Assembly (NCBI GenBank): GCA_031296935.1
Contig: JAVDPD010000036.1
Coordinates: forward strand, 1-48,055
DNA: 48,055 bases
Direction of reading: 5' to 3'
Source of the DNA: Cerasicoccus maritimus
Lineage (GTDB): Bacteria > Verrucomicrobiota > Verrucomicrobiia > Opitutales > Cerasicoccaceae
Part shown: positions 1-8,370 of the stretch, one piece after another
How positions within the stretch are numbered: the stretch's first letter is position 1
Layout: each line of letters starts with the position of its first letter
Translations under genes and position numbers: made by a program
Notes under the pieces: generated by a model
Told to the model about the DNA's origin: nothing
What the model saw: only the letters and a program-made list of their open reading frames with translations
The model's database searches: none

Positions 1-45
1 ATCGATGCCGAGCTTAACGGCCAGGTATTGTTTTTGATCTATCAT
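1..45 (-). CDS. IS110-family transposase, N-terminal fragment (runs off the window)
   Basis: The minus-strand ATG at 45-43 opens a frame reading MIDQKQYLAVKLGID, which continues past base 1. The right-end copy has the same first 15 residues and continues VHADSYV. The G-I-D-V-H start is characteristic of the N-terminal DEDD (RuvC-like) catalytic region of IS110-family transposases, the first D being a catalytic acidic residue. No Shine-Dalgarno sequence precedes the ATG; a hairpin ends two bases upstream. Family assignment rests on about 20 residues plus the decayed copy, so the subgroup (IS110 or IS1111) is undecided. Confidence 0.7.
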   Translation of the reverse strand, partial: MIDQKQYLAVKLGID

Positions 46-47
46 CA

Positions 48-81
48 GTTGCCGGGTTGAGCAAGTGCTGGACCCGGCAAC
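48..81 (-). repeat. Hairpin just upstream of the left transposase start
   Basis: Inverted repeat with arms at 48-62 and 67-81 around a 4-nt loop. Two positions in the 15-bp stem are mismatched compared with the perfect version at 47955-47988. It ends two bases before the transposase ATG. Its presence in all three copies suggests a functional element end or a translation-blocking structure. Confidence 0.7.
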
Positions 82-98
82 TTCATGTTATCTCTAGA

Positions 99-337
99 GC
101 CTGCTTTGCCAAATCCACACCTCCAGGTAGCGGCAAGCGCCCCCCTGCACCAACCTACCCATTCAGTCATTCATAACTCATTGACACGTAGCCGAATCAC
201 ATCGGTGCCCATAAATCGTGTGCCCGTTCAAGAACACAAAATTATAGCATGCCAAATGCAAAATAATTGGGACAAGGCGCGAATGGTCCCCGCTCTGCCC
301 TATGGACGCCTCGCGCCGGCATCCACAACTCGAAGAA
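99..337. other. Intergenic region between the IS end and ruvB
   Basis: I see no convincing gene here. A minus-strand extended -10-like sequence (TGC followed by TATAAT, plus-strand 241-249) points toward the insertion sequence, but there is no good -35 at the expected distance. No terminator hairpin with a T-run follows ruvB, which ends at 338. Confidence 0.5.
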
Positions 338-1381
338 TCAACCTTCAAACAGAGAACTCTGCCCCCCTGGATTCTCTGGCTTCAGACCAATAGTGCTCCA
401 AGCCTTCGGCGTGAGAACGCGACCTTGCGGAGTCCGCGCAATGTAACCCTCTTGGATCAAATAAGGTTCGTGCACTTCCTCCAGTGTATGCTGCTCTTCG
501 CCAACAGCAACACCCACCGTCCCGAGACCTACCGGGCCACCGCGGTAGTTTTCCGCCATCAGACGTAAGATACGCTTGTCCATTTCGTCGAGGCCGTTGC
601 GATCTATTTCCAGGAGCTCCAGCGCCTTCGAGGCAACGGGGCCCGTGATCTCGCCATCGGCGCGCTGCTGCGCATAGTCGCGGGCGAAGTTGATCAAATT
701 GTTCGCGATGCGCGGGGTGCCGCGGGCGCGTCCGGCGACCTCGGCAGCGCCTTCATTGTTGATTGGCACGCCCAGCAGTTTGCAGCTTCGGCGGACGATT
801 TTTTCGAGCGTATCGCGGTTGTAATAATCGAGGCGGGTTTGCAGCGTGAAGCGGCTGCGCAGCGGCGCGGTCAGCAGACCGGTGCGGGTGGTGGCGCCGA
901 CGAGCGTGAAGCGCGGAATCGACAGACGGACGCTGCGCGCGTTGGGCCCCTGATCGATCATGATGTCGATGCGGTAGTCCTCCATCGCCGAGTAAAGATA
1001 CTCCTCGACGCTCTTGGGGATGCGGTGGATTTCGTCGATGAAGAGAATGTCCCCCTCCTGCAAACTGGTGAGCAAGCCGGCAAGGTCACCCGCCTTATCG
1101 ATGACTGGGCCACTGGTCAGCTTGATGTCGGCCTCCATCTCGTTGGCGAGGATATGCGCGAGGGTGGTCTTGCCGAGCCCGGGCGGGCCGTGGAGCAAGA
1201 TGTGGTTGAGCGGTTCGCCGCGTGACTTTGCCGCGCCGACCATCACCTCAAGCCGTTCCTTGGTTTTGCCCTGCCCGCTAAAGTCCGCAAAACTCAGTGG
1301 TCGCAGCGCTTTCTCCACGGCGGACTCCGGCGTTTCCAGCACCTGCGAGAGATAATCCGTTCCTTTAGCATCGTCGGGCAT
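338..1381 (-). CDS. ruvB: Holliday junction branch migration helicase RuvB
   Basis: RuvB is the hexameric AAA+ motor that, with RuvA and RuvC, drives branch migration of Holliday junctions during recombinational repair. The 347-aa length fits the family. Visible motifs are the Walker A GPPGLGKTTLAH, Walker B LFIDEIHR, sensor-1 GATTR followed by the LRSRF segment with the arginine finger, and a C-terminal winged-helix region with the GPVGLGT stretch. It starts at ATG 1381. It is the last gene of a minus-strand run murA - secreted protein - ruvB, 68 nt after the preceding stop. Neither ruvA nor ruvC is in the window, so the usual ruvAB pair is split. Confidence 0.97.
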   Translation of the reverse strand: MPDDAKGTDYLSQVLETPESAVEKALRPLSFADFSGQGKTKERLEVMVGAAKSRGEPLNHILLHGPPGLGKTTLAHILANEMEADIKLTSGPVIDKAGDLAGLLTSLQEGDILFIDEIHRIPKSVEEYLYSAMEDYRIDIMIDQGPNARSVRLSIPRFTLVGATTRTGLLTAPLRSRFTLQTRLDYYNRDTLEKIVRRSCKLLGVPINNEGAAEVAGRARGTPRIANNLINFARDYAQQRADGEITGPVASKALELLEIDRNGLDEMDKRILRLMAENYRGGPVGLGTVGVAVGEEQHTLEEVHEPYLIQEGYIARTPQGRVLTPKAWSTIGLKPENPGGQSSLFEG

Positions 1382-1449
1382 GGTGAGCAGTTAAAGACAT
1401 CGCGGCGGAAACGGAAGTTTTTTCCCAAGCATCTGCGTCCAATGCGTCA

Positions 1450-2742
1450 TTACTCCGGCTGGTACGGCTGCGCGCTGCCCAGAATTTCGCGGGCGGCAGC
1501 GGCCATTTCTTTCGGGCCGTTGTATTGGCCCATGTAGATATCCACGCCATCGGTCAGGTAAAAATAACCAACGCAAAACACGCTGCCGTCCTTCTTCGCG
1601 CGGATCGTTGCGAGCATCATTCGGCCATGAAAGGCGTCACCCTCGAAGTCGTAAGGCAAGATTTCGAGCACTTCCATTGGCGTATCCAAGTTGCGTTCAA
1701 TGCCACGGGGAAAAGCTTCCGCAAACATATCTAGCTGCAATTGGGCGCTGCCTTCGCTTTTGGTCAGGCCAGCAATTTGCGGGTGCACCGTCATCGTTGC
1801 CTTCGAATCGCTCAAGGTGCCAAAGAGGTAGCGGCCGTCCTCTTCATCCACGTATTCCCATTGCCAGGGCGGCTCGGCCTGAAAAGTCATGGCCTGCGGA
1901 GTCGTCTTCTCCTCTGCTTCGAGAACCTTCGTCATCGGCCGGTTCGCAAATTTCACGATGGCGTCGGCTTGCATGGGGAATCCATTCCGATAAAACACTT
2001 GCGCACCGTCCGGCGTTTTCACTTGGAGTTGTCGCGCCTTGCCCCATTCGAAATCCATGATGGGCGCATCGAGGATCAACACATTTCCATTCGTCCAGGT
2101 TGGGTCGCTGTCTTCTTTAACGACGGACAAGTGATACGTCACGCGGCCATCGTCAGCGATGCGGGAAAACATCACCGCCACACGGCCATCACCGTCGTTC
2201 TTCTCGGCCAATACTGTCGCCGGACCCAGTTGATTCCAGGCATTGCGGCGAATGGACAATAGCATCGTTTCGGCCTCGGACCACTCCCCGCCTTTGCCGT
2301 GAAAGTTGCAGTCCAGCGATTGGCGGCCATCGGTTAAAATGATCCGTGCAGAATAAAACCCCAGATCAAGGTTCACCGGAACCATCACCGCCTGCCCCTG
2401 ATAAAACTTGCCAATGATAGGAATAAACTCCGGGTCTCCCGGGGTGGGCGCACCGGAGTCTTTAGCATTCTGCACCGTAAGCCGCACAAATTGATCCAAG
2501 GCCAGCGAGATATCTGCTTCCGCCATCGGATGATTTCGCTCCACTTTGATCATCAGCCCCGCCGAGCCGGGATCCTTCCGCAAATCAAAGTAATTCGCCA
2601 GCCCGGCAAACGATTCCGCTGACCAGCCTTCTACGAGGTCCATGACCAGCGGCAAATCGAGGGAAGTGGTCTTTGCCACAGACAAACCCGAGGCACCCAG
2701 CGTGAACCAGGCAAACAACAGGCATTGCAGGAATCGGGGCAT
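1450..2742 (-). CDS. Secreted protein of unknown function with an apparent internal duplication
   Basis: This 430-aa protein starts with a classic signal peptide: a hydrophobic core (LLFAWFTLGASGL) and a probable cleavage after SVA near residue 23. I do not recognise a named family. The N-terminal half (about 25-185) and the C-terminal part (about 295-425) look related. Each has a segment of the type 'D-F-x(n)-R ... G-x(2)-A ... I-R/T ... D-G', ending in an A-E/A-R-E-x-L-L/I helix, which suggests two copies of an alpha/beta domain with a linker between. The stop is 68 nt before ruvB and the start 21 nt after murA, so it is probably co-transcribed with both. A periplasmic or cell-surface location is inferred; no catalytic motif is visible. 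Confidence 0.75.
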   Translation of the reverse strand: MPRFLQCLLFAWFTLGASGLSVAKTTSLDLPLVMDLVEGWSAESFAGLANYFDLRKDPGSAGLMIKVERNHPMAEADISLALDQFVRLTVQNAKDSGAPTPGDPEFIPIIGKFYQGQAVMVPVNLDLGFYSARIILTDGRQSLDCNFHGKGGEWSEAETMLLSIRRNAWNQLGPATVLAEKNDGDGRVAVMFSRIADDGRVTYHLSVVKEDSDPTWTNGNVLILDAPIMDFEWGKARQLQVKTPDGAQVFYRNGFPMQADAIVKFANRPMTKVLEAEEKTTPQAMTFQAEPPWQWEYVDEEDGRYLFGTLSDSKATMTVHPQIAGLTKSEGSAQLQLDMFAEAFPRGIERNLDTPMEVLEILPYDFEGDAFHGRMMLATIRAKKDGSVFCVGYFYLTDGVDIYMGQYNGPKEMAAAAREILGSAQPYQPE

Positions 2743-2763
2743 GGCTCAGGCGGCGCGGATGGG

Positions 2764-4068
2764 TTAACCTTCGCCCGACAAATCCTTCGGCATCACGTCC
2801 TGCTTGAGGCGCTCAATGTCCGCGCCCAAGGCCTGGAGCTTCTTCTCAAAGCCGTCGTAGCCGCGGTCGAGGTGGTAAATTCGCTGCACCCAGGTTTCGC
2901 CTTCGGCGGCCATCGCGGCCAGGATGAGCGCCGCGCTCGCCCGGAGGTCACTCGCCATAACGGGCGCACCGGAGAGCGGGTTGCGGCGGCCTTTAACGAT
3001 CGCGCTCGCGCCCTCGATCGCGATGTCTGCGCCCATGCGTTGCAGCTCAGGCACGTGCATGAAGCGGTTCGGGTAAACGCGCTCAGTGATAATCGAGAGT
3101 CCGGGTGTAACGCTCATCAGTGTGCACATCTGGGCTTGCAAATCCGTCGGGTATCCGGGGTGCGGCAAGGTTATTACATCGACCGGGGTCAATGTGCCGG
3201 GCTTGCCTTGAATGCGAATGCGGCCACCCAGCTCAATGGAAAAGTTGGCCCCAGCTTCTTCGAGCTTGTCGAGCAGAGCAGAGAGGTCTTCGGCATGCGC
3301 GCCATTGACCGTAATGTCCGCATCGAGCATGGCACCCGCAATCAGGTAGGTGCCCGCTTCGATACGGTCGTCGATCACGCGGTAAGTCGTGCCCTTGAGG
3401 CGGTCCACACCTTCAATGGTGAGGCAATGGCTGCCGACGCCCTGAATATCGGCACCCATAGAAATAAGCATTTTGCAGAGGTCGACGACTTCCGGTTCGC
3501 AAGCGGCAGACTCAATGCGCGTCACGCCAGGCGTGAGCACTGCGGCCATCAAAATATTCGCAGTCCCGGTGACTGTGCTCCCATGACGACCACCAAGGAA
3601 GACGTGCCCGCCGCGGGCGTTTTTCGCGTCCACGTGGACATAGCCTGAGTTGACGTCGACTTCGCAATTGAGCTTCGATAAGCCCTTGAGGTGCAGGTCG
3701 ATCGGGCGCGGGCCAATCACACAACCACCGGGCAGCGAGACCTCGGCCTTCTTCAGACGGGCAACGAGCGGACCGAGCAAACAAACGCTGGCGCGCATGC
3801 GGCGCACGAGTTCGTAAGGGGCGCGGTGGGTAATATTGGCGGCGGTGATGCGCCAGGTATTTTTGTCGGGGCGCTCCACTTTGGCGCCGAGGTTTTCAAT
3901 GATTTCCGCCATGAAGCGGAGGTCAGACAAGTCCGGCACGTTCTCGATGACGCAGGTTTCCCCGGTCAGCAGCGTCGCAGCAAAAATTGGTAGGCAGGCA
4001 TTCTTGGCGCCACTTACGGTCACCTCACCACGCAGGGGGCGGCCCCCGTTAATTCGAAATACATCCAT
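2764..4068 (-). CDS. murA: UDP-N-acetylglucosamine 1-carboxyvinyltransferase MurA
   Basis: MurA transfers enolpyruvate from PEP to UDP-GlcNAc, the first committed step of peptidoglycan synthesis, in the cytoplasm. The 434-aa length fits. Conserved features are SGAKNA with Lys22-Asn23 near the N-terminus, the loop SLPGGCVIGPRPIDLH carrying the reactive Cys (the fosfomycin target), YPTDLQAQ with the catalytic Asp, and RIYHLDRGYDGFEKKLQALGA near the C-terminus. The ATG at 4068 gives the expected MDVFRINGG start. It is the first gene of a probable murA - secreted protein - ruvB operon and is separated from the upstream disordered-protein gene by an intrinsic terminator, so its promoter should lie in about 4069-4167. 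Confidence 0.97.
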   Translation of the reverse strand: MDVFRINGGRPLRGEVTVSGAKNACLPIFAATLLTGETCVIENVPDLSDLRFMAEIIENLGAKVERPDKNTWRITAANITHRAPYELVRRMRASVCLLGPLVARLKKAEVSLPGGCVIGPRPIDLHLKGLSKLNCEVDVNSGYVHVDAKNARGGHVFLGGRHGSTVTGTANILMAAVLTPGVTRIESAACEPEVVDLCKMLISMGADIQGVGSHCLTIEGVDRLKGTTYRVIDDRIEAGTYLIAGAMLDADITVNGAHAEDLSALLDKLEEAGANFSIELGGRIRIQGKPGTLTPVDVITLPHPGYPTDLQAQMCTLMSVTPGLSIITERVYPNRFMHVPELQRMGADIAIEGASAIVKGRRNPLSGAPVMASDLRASAALILAAMAAEGETWVQRIYHLDRGYDGFEKKLQALGADIERLKQDVMPKDLSGEG

Positions 4069-4167
4069 GGGTAATCAACACAGCGACCGACGCGCTCATC
4101 GCGGCAGCCACGGCTTAAACCAAAAGTAAAGCGCGCCGTGGGTTCAATGCATTATATGAGTTGGCGC

Positions 4168-4200
4168 AAAAAAAGCGCCGTCCCCACGAAGGGACGACGC
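4168..4200 (-). terminator. Intrinsic terminator of the gene at 4223-5530
   Basis: On the minus strand a 10-bp GC-rich stem (arms 4191-4200 and 4175-4184, one G-U pair) with a 6-nt loop is followed directly by seven T residues (plus-strand A-run 4168-4174). It lies 22 nt after the stop of the disordered-protein gene and before murA, so it should separate the two transcripts. Confidence 0.85.
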
Positions 4201-4222
4201 TGATAAATGATTGGCTGGTGCC

Positions 4223-5530
4223 TTAAGAGTTCTCTTGAGCGGAAGGCTTATTTTCGCGACCTTCGCCCTGGCGATTGCCCTGGCGACGGTTCTTACCGCC
4301 GCGCTTGCCGCGACGGCGCTTCGGGCGATCACCATCCTGGCCTTCCGGACGATTGCCGCCCTGGCCACGATTTTGACCCCCTTGGCGATTCTGGCCACCG
4401 CGGTTGCCTTGACCGCGCCCCTGGCCGCCCTTGCCACGACCTTGGCCACCCTTGCCGCGCGGACGATCGCCCTTGGGCTTGTCTTCGCGGCTTTGGCTTT
4501 CGCGCTTCTTGGGTTGCTCGGTCGGAGTCGGAGCGCCGAAAAGGCTGCCAAAGAACTTTTTCACCTTGTCCATGAAGCCCTTGGGCTCGGGGGCTGGTGC
4601 CGGCTTGGCCGCACGCGGTTTTTGCTGGGCCTTGTCCTTACCGCCGGACTGACGCTGCTCACGCGGCTTCCCGCCTTCGGAGCGTGGCTTGTTGCCACCC
4701 TGCCCTTGGCGTTGCTCACCGTCTGGCTGACGGCCTTCGCCATCACCAGACTTCTTCTTGCGGCGACGCTTGCGCTTGGGCTTGGTCGGCTCTTCGCCGG
4801 TCGCGCCTTCAGCGGCGGGCTTGGCCTTGGCGGCTTCGTCCGTCGCGCCTTCAGCGGCTTCCGTCTTTTCAACCTTGGCAGGCTTTTCCGACCGCTTGCG
4901 TGGCTTGCGCTCGGGCTTACCTTCGGCGAAACGACCGCTCAGCTTTTCTTCAAAAGCTTCTGGAGTTTCGACCAAACCGGGGTGACCCGCGGGCAGATTG
5001 GACTTGCCTGAACCGGTTTCCGGGCGGTTGCGCTTACGGCCAGCGCCTTGGCTGGCCATGCTCGGGCGATTTTGCAGCAGCGCAGGGCCGGGATTGGGCA
5101 GATCGCTGTCGTCGATGCGCTGAGGCTTGGGGGCCTCGGCGGCAGGCGCCTCGCTAACGGGTTCTTCCTTGACGGGTTCTTCGTCGGCAGTCGTGGCCTC
5201 GGCATGAGCTTCGGCGACGGTTTCGGTAGCGGCTTCCGCCGCGATGTCAAAGCCAGACATGTCAAAATCGTCCAGGGATTCTTCTCCCAGGTCGGATTCT
5301 ACGGCTTCGATTGGTTGGCTTTCGGCTGGTTTTTCCTGAACGGGCTCGGGTTCGGGCTCCGGTTCCGGTTCTTTGGCGAGGTCTCCCCATGAGAGGGCTT
5401 CCTGCCCTAGACCAGCTTGCTTGGCTTGTTCTTCGGCGGATTCGTCTTGGTTGGACGCCTCTTCGCCAGGACGAAAATGATCGTCCTCTCGCGCCTTAGG
5501 CTGCGAATTACTGTGTTCGAATGAAGGCAT
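4223..5530 (-). CDS. Large disordered protein with acidic N-terminus and basic R/G/Q-rich C-terminus
   Basis: This 435-aa protein has no recognisable fold. Residues about 1-140 are acidic and contain an EPEPEPEPEP run. The middle (about 165-310) is rich in Lys, Arg, Glu and Ala, including KPKRKRRRKKKS. Residues about 350-425 carry RGG-like repeats of G-Q-G/N-R type (RGKGGQGRGKGGQGRGQG and similar). Similar compositions occur in RNA-binding tails, such as those of RNase E or DEAD-box helicases, but no catalytic domain is attached. The minus frame is preferred over the long antisense frames because it ends at a good terminator and shows regular domain-like charge segregation. RNA or ribosome association is inference only. 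Confidence 0.7.
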   Translation of the reverse strand: MPSFEHSNSQPKAREDDHFRPGEEASNQDESAEEQAKQAGLGQEALSWGDLAKEPEPEPEPEPVQEKPAESQPIEAVESDLGEESLDDFDMSGFDIAAEAATETVAEAHAEATTADEEPVKEEPVSEAPAAEAPKPQRIDDSDLPNPGPALLQNRPSMASQGAGRKRNRPETGSGKSNLPAGHPGLVETPEAFEEKLSGRFAEGKPERKPRKRSEKPAKVEKTEAAEGATDEAAKAKPAAEGATGEEPTKPKRKRRRKKKSGDGEGRQPDGEQRQGQGGNKPRSEGGKPREQRQSGGKDKAQQKPRAAKPAPAPEPKGFMDKVKKFFGSLFGAPTPTEQPKKRESQSREDKPKGDRPRGKGGQGRGKGGQGRGQGNRGGQNRQGGQNRGQGGNRPEGQDGDRPKRRRGKRGGKNRRQGNRQGEGRENKPSAQENS

Positions 5531-5891
5531 TACTTCGTTTGGTGGGTGTTCGTTGGCCGGCCGCCGATGAGTGAGTTAGTGGCGCCGCGCCAAATTCGGT
5601 GGGAAGGCAAGAGCTCTTTGTCGGCAATGCAAATCCGACTTTCCCAAAAGACTCCTGAGATAGCGTAAACTCGTGATCATTCAAGCAAAAACCGGAGCAT
5701 AGAGTGCGCCAACGGGCAGCAGTGATCAAGCGTGCGCTATCTGACGCCATTAAGACCCGTTCGAGCAACAGAAGTTCCTCATTATGCGGTAGTAGCGGCT
5801 TTTTGGGCTAGACCTGCCATGCGAACGCCCTAGAGTGTGGAATATGAATTTCCGACAAATCCCGTCCGTTACGTCGTAACTTTGCGCCCGC
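5531..5891. promoter_or_regulatory. Divergent intergenic region (361 bp)
   Basis: It separates the minus-strand disordered-protein gene from the plus-strand sensory operon and must contain promoters for both. I could not find a convincing sigma-70 -35/-10 pair on either strand. The one clear structure is a near-perfect palindrome at 5868-5880, described separately. No RNA gene was recognised. Confidence 0.5.
5868..5880. promoter_or_regulatory. Short palindrome 11 nt before the kinase start
   Basis: gttacg-t-cgtaac is a perfect 6-bp inverted repeat with a 1-nt spacer. It lies just upstream of the ATG at 5892, where no Shine-Dalgarno is visible. It could be an operator half-site pair or chance; nothing links it to a known regulator. 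Confidence 0.25.
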
Positions 5892-7007
5892 ATGCAGCTA
5901 AACGATCATCCGTTTTTCAGAAATTCTGACCAAGAGAGCGTCATGCAACTGGTCGACCAGGCAGACGTCGATCATTATCAGGACGGGGACGTGATCTTCC
6001 TCGAAGGCAGTCCCTCGGATAGCCTCTGCCTCGTCCTGGACGGCATCGTGGCCTTCGCCGCCGAAACTCCAGACAAACAACGCCGCATTATTTCCACCAC
6101 CAAACCGGGCAACTTTTTTGGCGAGATCGGCATCTTCACTGGCGCCCCGCGTTCCCTGAGCGCCATTGCCCAGGGCGAAGTCAGCATCGCCAAAGTCTAC
6201 CGTGAAGACCTGCTGACGTTCATTAAGCGCACCCCCGGCCCGATCGAGCAAATCCTTGGCAGTATCGTCAACCACCTACACCAGACGACGCGTCACTACC
6301 TCGACGACATGCTCCAGCAGGAGAAAATGAGCCTCGTCGGCACCATGGTGAACAGTATCATCCACGACTTCAAAAACCCCTTCACGCTAATTGGCCTCGG
6401 TGCCCAAATGCTCCAGACCCGCCACAGTGAAGACCCCAAGACCATCAAAATCTGCAACAACATCGCTGCACAGGTCGACCGCATGGTCGAGATGGCCAAC
6501 GAGCTGTCCGAGTTTTCCCGCGGCGAGCAAAAGCTGATCATTGATCGCGTCAATTTACGCAACTTAATTGATGTATTCAAGGACCTCAACGAACCTTCCT
6601 TTGCCAAAGAAAATCTAACGATCGAGCTCGATGTCTCCGATGCAGAATTCGAAGGCGAGAAGAATAAGCTCCTGCGCGTGTTGCAAAACATCGTGGGCAA
6701 CGCAGTCGATGCCCTGGGCGAAACTCCAGACTCAAACATTACGATCAAGGCCGCCAACGAAGGCGACCACATTCGTATCGTAATTGCGGACAACGGCAAC
6801 GGCATCCCCGAGCAAATTCGCAACAATTTCTGGACGCCCTTCATCACATACGGCAAAAGTCGCGGCACCGGTCTAGGCTCGGCAATTGCCAAGTCCATAG
6901 TGGAGGCACACCACGGTGAGATCGATTTCGTTACCGAAACTGGCGTGGGGACTACTTTCACCATCCGCCTACCGCTCGTCCAACCCCATGCCCAACAACC
7001 CAGCTAA
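5892..7007 (+). CDS. Histidine kinase with an N-terminal cyclic-nucleotide-binding domain
   Basis: This 371-aa protein has no membrane segment. Residues about 5-125 form a cNMP-binding/CRP-like beta-barrel with the phosphate-binding-cassette-like GNFFGEIGIFTGAPRSLSA. A helical linker leads to a dimerisation/phosphoacceptor region with IIHDFKNPF (likely phospho-His158), then an HATPase domain with the N-box NIVGNAVDAL, the G1 box DNGNG and the G2 box GTGLGSAIAKSIVEAHHG. It should autophosphorylate in response to a nucleotide or to a partner protein; no cognate response regulator is adjacent. It is the first gene of a three-gene unit with a UrtA-like lipoprotein and a chemoreceptor, which suggests a shared signal. 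The start lacks a visible ribosome-binding site; ATG 5943 is an alternative but would trim the cNMP domain. Confidence 0.88.
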   Translation: MQLNDHPFFRNSDQESVMQLVDQADVDHYQDGDVIFLEGSPSDSLCLVLDGIVAFAAETPDKQRRIISTTKPGNFFGEIGIFTGAPRSLSAIAQGEVSIAKVYREDLLTFIKRTPGPIEQILGSIVNHLHQTTRHYLDDMLQQEKMSLVGTMVNSIIHDFKNPFTLIGLGAQMLQTRHSEDPKTIKICNNIAAQVDRMVEMANELSEFSRGEQKLIIDRVNLRNLIDVFKDLNEPSFAKENLTIELDVSDAEFEGEKNKLLRVLQNIVGNAVDALGETPDSNITIKAANEGDHIRIVIADNGNGIPEQIRNNFWTPFITYGKSRGTGLGSAIAKSIVEAHHGEIDFVTETGVGTTFTIRLPLVQPHAQQPS

Positions 7008-7065
7008 TCACAGGCTGCGTCTTTTGAGTTGATGGCTAGGCGACGATGCCAAATGATTGCTACCG

Positions 7066-8370
7066 ATGACTCGCTCTACACTGCTTAGTTGGCTGATGCT
7101 CGCCCTACTGTTGCTGGTTGGCTGTGGCGAGCAGCGCAAGGAACAGACAGTGAAAGTCGGTATTTTGCATTCGGCAACCGGCACGATGGCCAACTCCGAG
7201 CGTCCAGTCATCGACGCCGTCCAACTGGCCATTGACGAGATCAACGCCAACAATTACCTGCCCGGCATCAAGTTGGAGCCCGTCATCCGCGATGGGCAAT
7301 CCAAGGAACGCGTGTTTGCACAGCACGCCGGCGATCTGCTGGACGAAGAAGACGTAGCCGTAATTTTTGGAGGCTGGACTTCCGCAAGCCGCAAAGCAAT
7401 GATTCCGGTGCTTCAAGCCGAGGAAGGTCTGCTCTTTTACCCAGTCCAATATGAAGGCGCAGAAAGCTCGCCCAACGTCGTCTATACCGGAGCCGCGCCG
7501 AATCAGCAAATCATTCCCGCCGTTTACTGGGCAATGAAAGACAAGGGTGCAAAGAGCTTCTACTTGATCGGCTCAGACTATGTCTTTCCCCGCACGGCAA
7601 ATGAAGTCATCAAAGACCAGCTTAAGGCTCTCGGCGGTGAAGTAGTAGGCGAGCGCTACCTAATACTCGGAGCCGAAGAAGACGAGGCAGTGTTTGCCGA
7701 GCAGCTCAAGGAGATTGCGCAGGAGATTGTCGACACCAAGCCAGACTTTATCCTGAACACCATTAACGGTGACGCCAACGGCCCCTTTTTCCGCGCATTG
7801 CGGGAAGCTGGAGTCACGCCGCAAACCACACCTGCCATTTCGTTTAGCATCGACGAAAATCTACTGAAAAGCATGGGCATGGAAAAGCAGTTGCTCGTTG
7901 GCGATTACGCAGCGTGGAATTACTTTCAGTCCGTACCGACTCGCGAGAACCGCGAGTTTGTGCGAAAATTTCAGCAAGCCTACGGTAACGACAGTGTCAC
8001 GTCTGATCCAATTGATGCGGCCTATAGCGGCGTTTACCTGTGGGCAGAGGCCGTTCGAAACGCCAGTGACAACAAAGATTGGATCGACATCGCCGCTACT
8101 CGGCCGGAAGTCGTTCGCGAGCACATTGGCAACCGTAGTTTCCATGCGCCCGGCGGCATGGTGTTTATCGATCCACAAAACCAGCACCTCTATAAAACTG
8201 CTCGCATCGGCGTAATCCAGAGTGATGGCCAATTCGGTCTCGAATGGGAAAGCGACGCCCCCGTGCGACCGGCCCCCTACCCGATGTTTCGACCAATGGA
8301 AGCCTGGGATGAATACCTAGCCATGCTCAAGCAAGGCTGGAATGGCGAGTGGAGCGCCCCCAAGCAATGA
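7066..8370 (+). CDS. UrtA/AmiC-like periplasmic substrate-binding lipoprotein
   Basis: This 434-aa protein belongs to the periplasmic binding protein type I group that includes the urea transporter component UrtA and the amide sensor AmiC. An N-terminal signal with lipobox LLVGC is followed by VKVGILHSATGTMANSERPVIDAVQLAIDEIN, typical of UrtA. Further family features are LFYPVQYEGAESSPNVVYTGAAPNQQ and the KPDFILNTINGDANGPFFRAL segment. I chose ATG 7066 over TTG 7057 because it gives a normal lipoprotein signal. No ABC permease or ATPase genes are nearby, and the stop overlaps the chemoreceptor start (ATGA). It is therefore more likely a ligand receptor feeding the chemoreceptor or kinase than a transport component. 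The ligand (urea, short amide or other) cannot be read from the sequence. Confidence 0.88.
   Translation: MTRSTLLSWLMLALLLLVGCGEQRKEQTVKVGILHSATGTMANSERPVIDAVQLAIDEINANNYLPGIKLEPVIRDGQSKERVFAQHAGDLLDEEDVAVIFGGWTSASRKAMIPVLQAEEGLLFYPVQYEGAESSPNVVYTGAAPNQQIIPAVYWAMKDKGAKSFYLIGSDYVFPRTANEVIKDQLKALGGEVVGERYLILGAEEDEAVFAEQLKEIAQEIVDTKPDFILNTINGDANGPFFRALREAGVTPQTTPAISFSIDENLLKSMGMEKQLLVGDYAAWNYFQSVPTRENREFVRKFQQAYGNDSVTSDPIDAAYSGVYLWAEAVRNASDNKDWIDIAATRPEVVREHIGNRSFHAPGGMVFIDPQNQHLYKTARIGVIQSDGQFGLEWESDAPVRPAPYPMFRPMEAWDEYLAMLKQGWNGEWSAPKQ

Larger units (their letters stand above)
1..98 (-). mobile_element. Left-end fragment of an IS110-family insertion sequence
   Basis: Read on the minus strand, this segment holds a short non-coding end, a hairpin and the first 15 codons of a transposase. 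The same arrangement occurs at 47936-48055 and in decayed form at 13383-13740. Similarity among the three copies starts abruptly at the tctagagataacatg motif (plus-strand 84-98 here), which I take as the element boundary. The rest of the element lies outside the window. Its orientation is opposite to the copy at the right end, so the two copies face outward. Confidence 0.75.

Noticed and set aside
2725..3648. 307-codon plus-strand frame opposite murA
   Set aside because: murA is unambiguous on the minus strand; the plus frame has no recognisable domain.
4211..5011. Long Ala/Leu-rich plus-strand frame opposite the disordered protein gene
   Set aside because: It is the antisense reading of a GC-rich repetitive gene; the minus frame ends at a clear terminator and has structured charge segments.
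7066..8370. Component of a urea ABC transporter operon
   Set aside because: No permease, ATPase or urease genes are adjacent, and the gene is coupled to a chemoreceptor instead.
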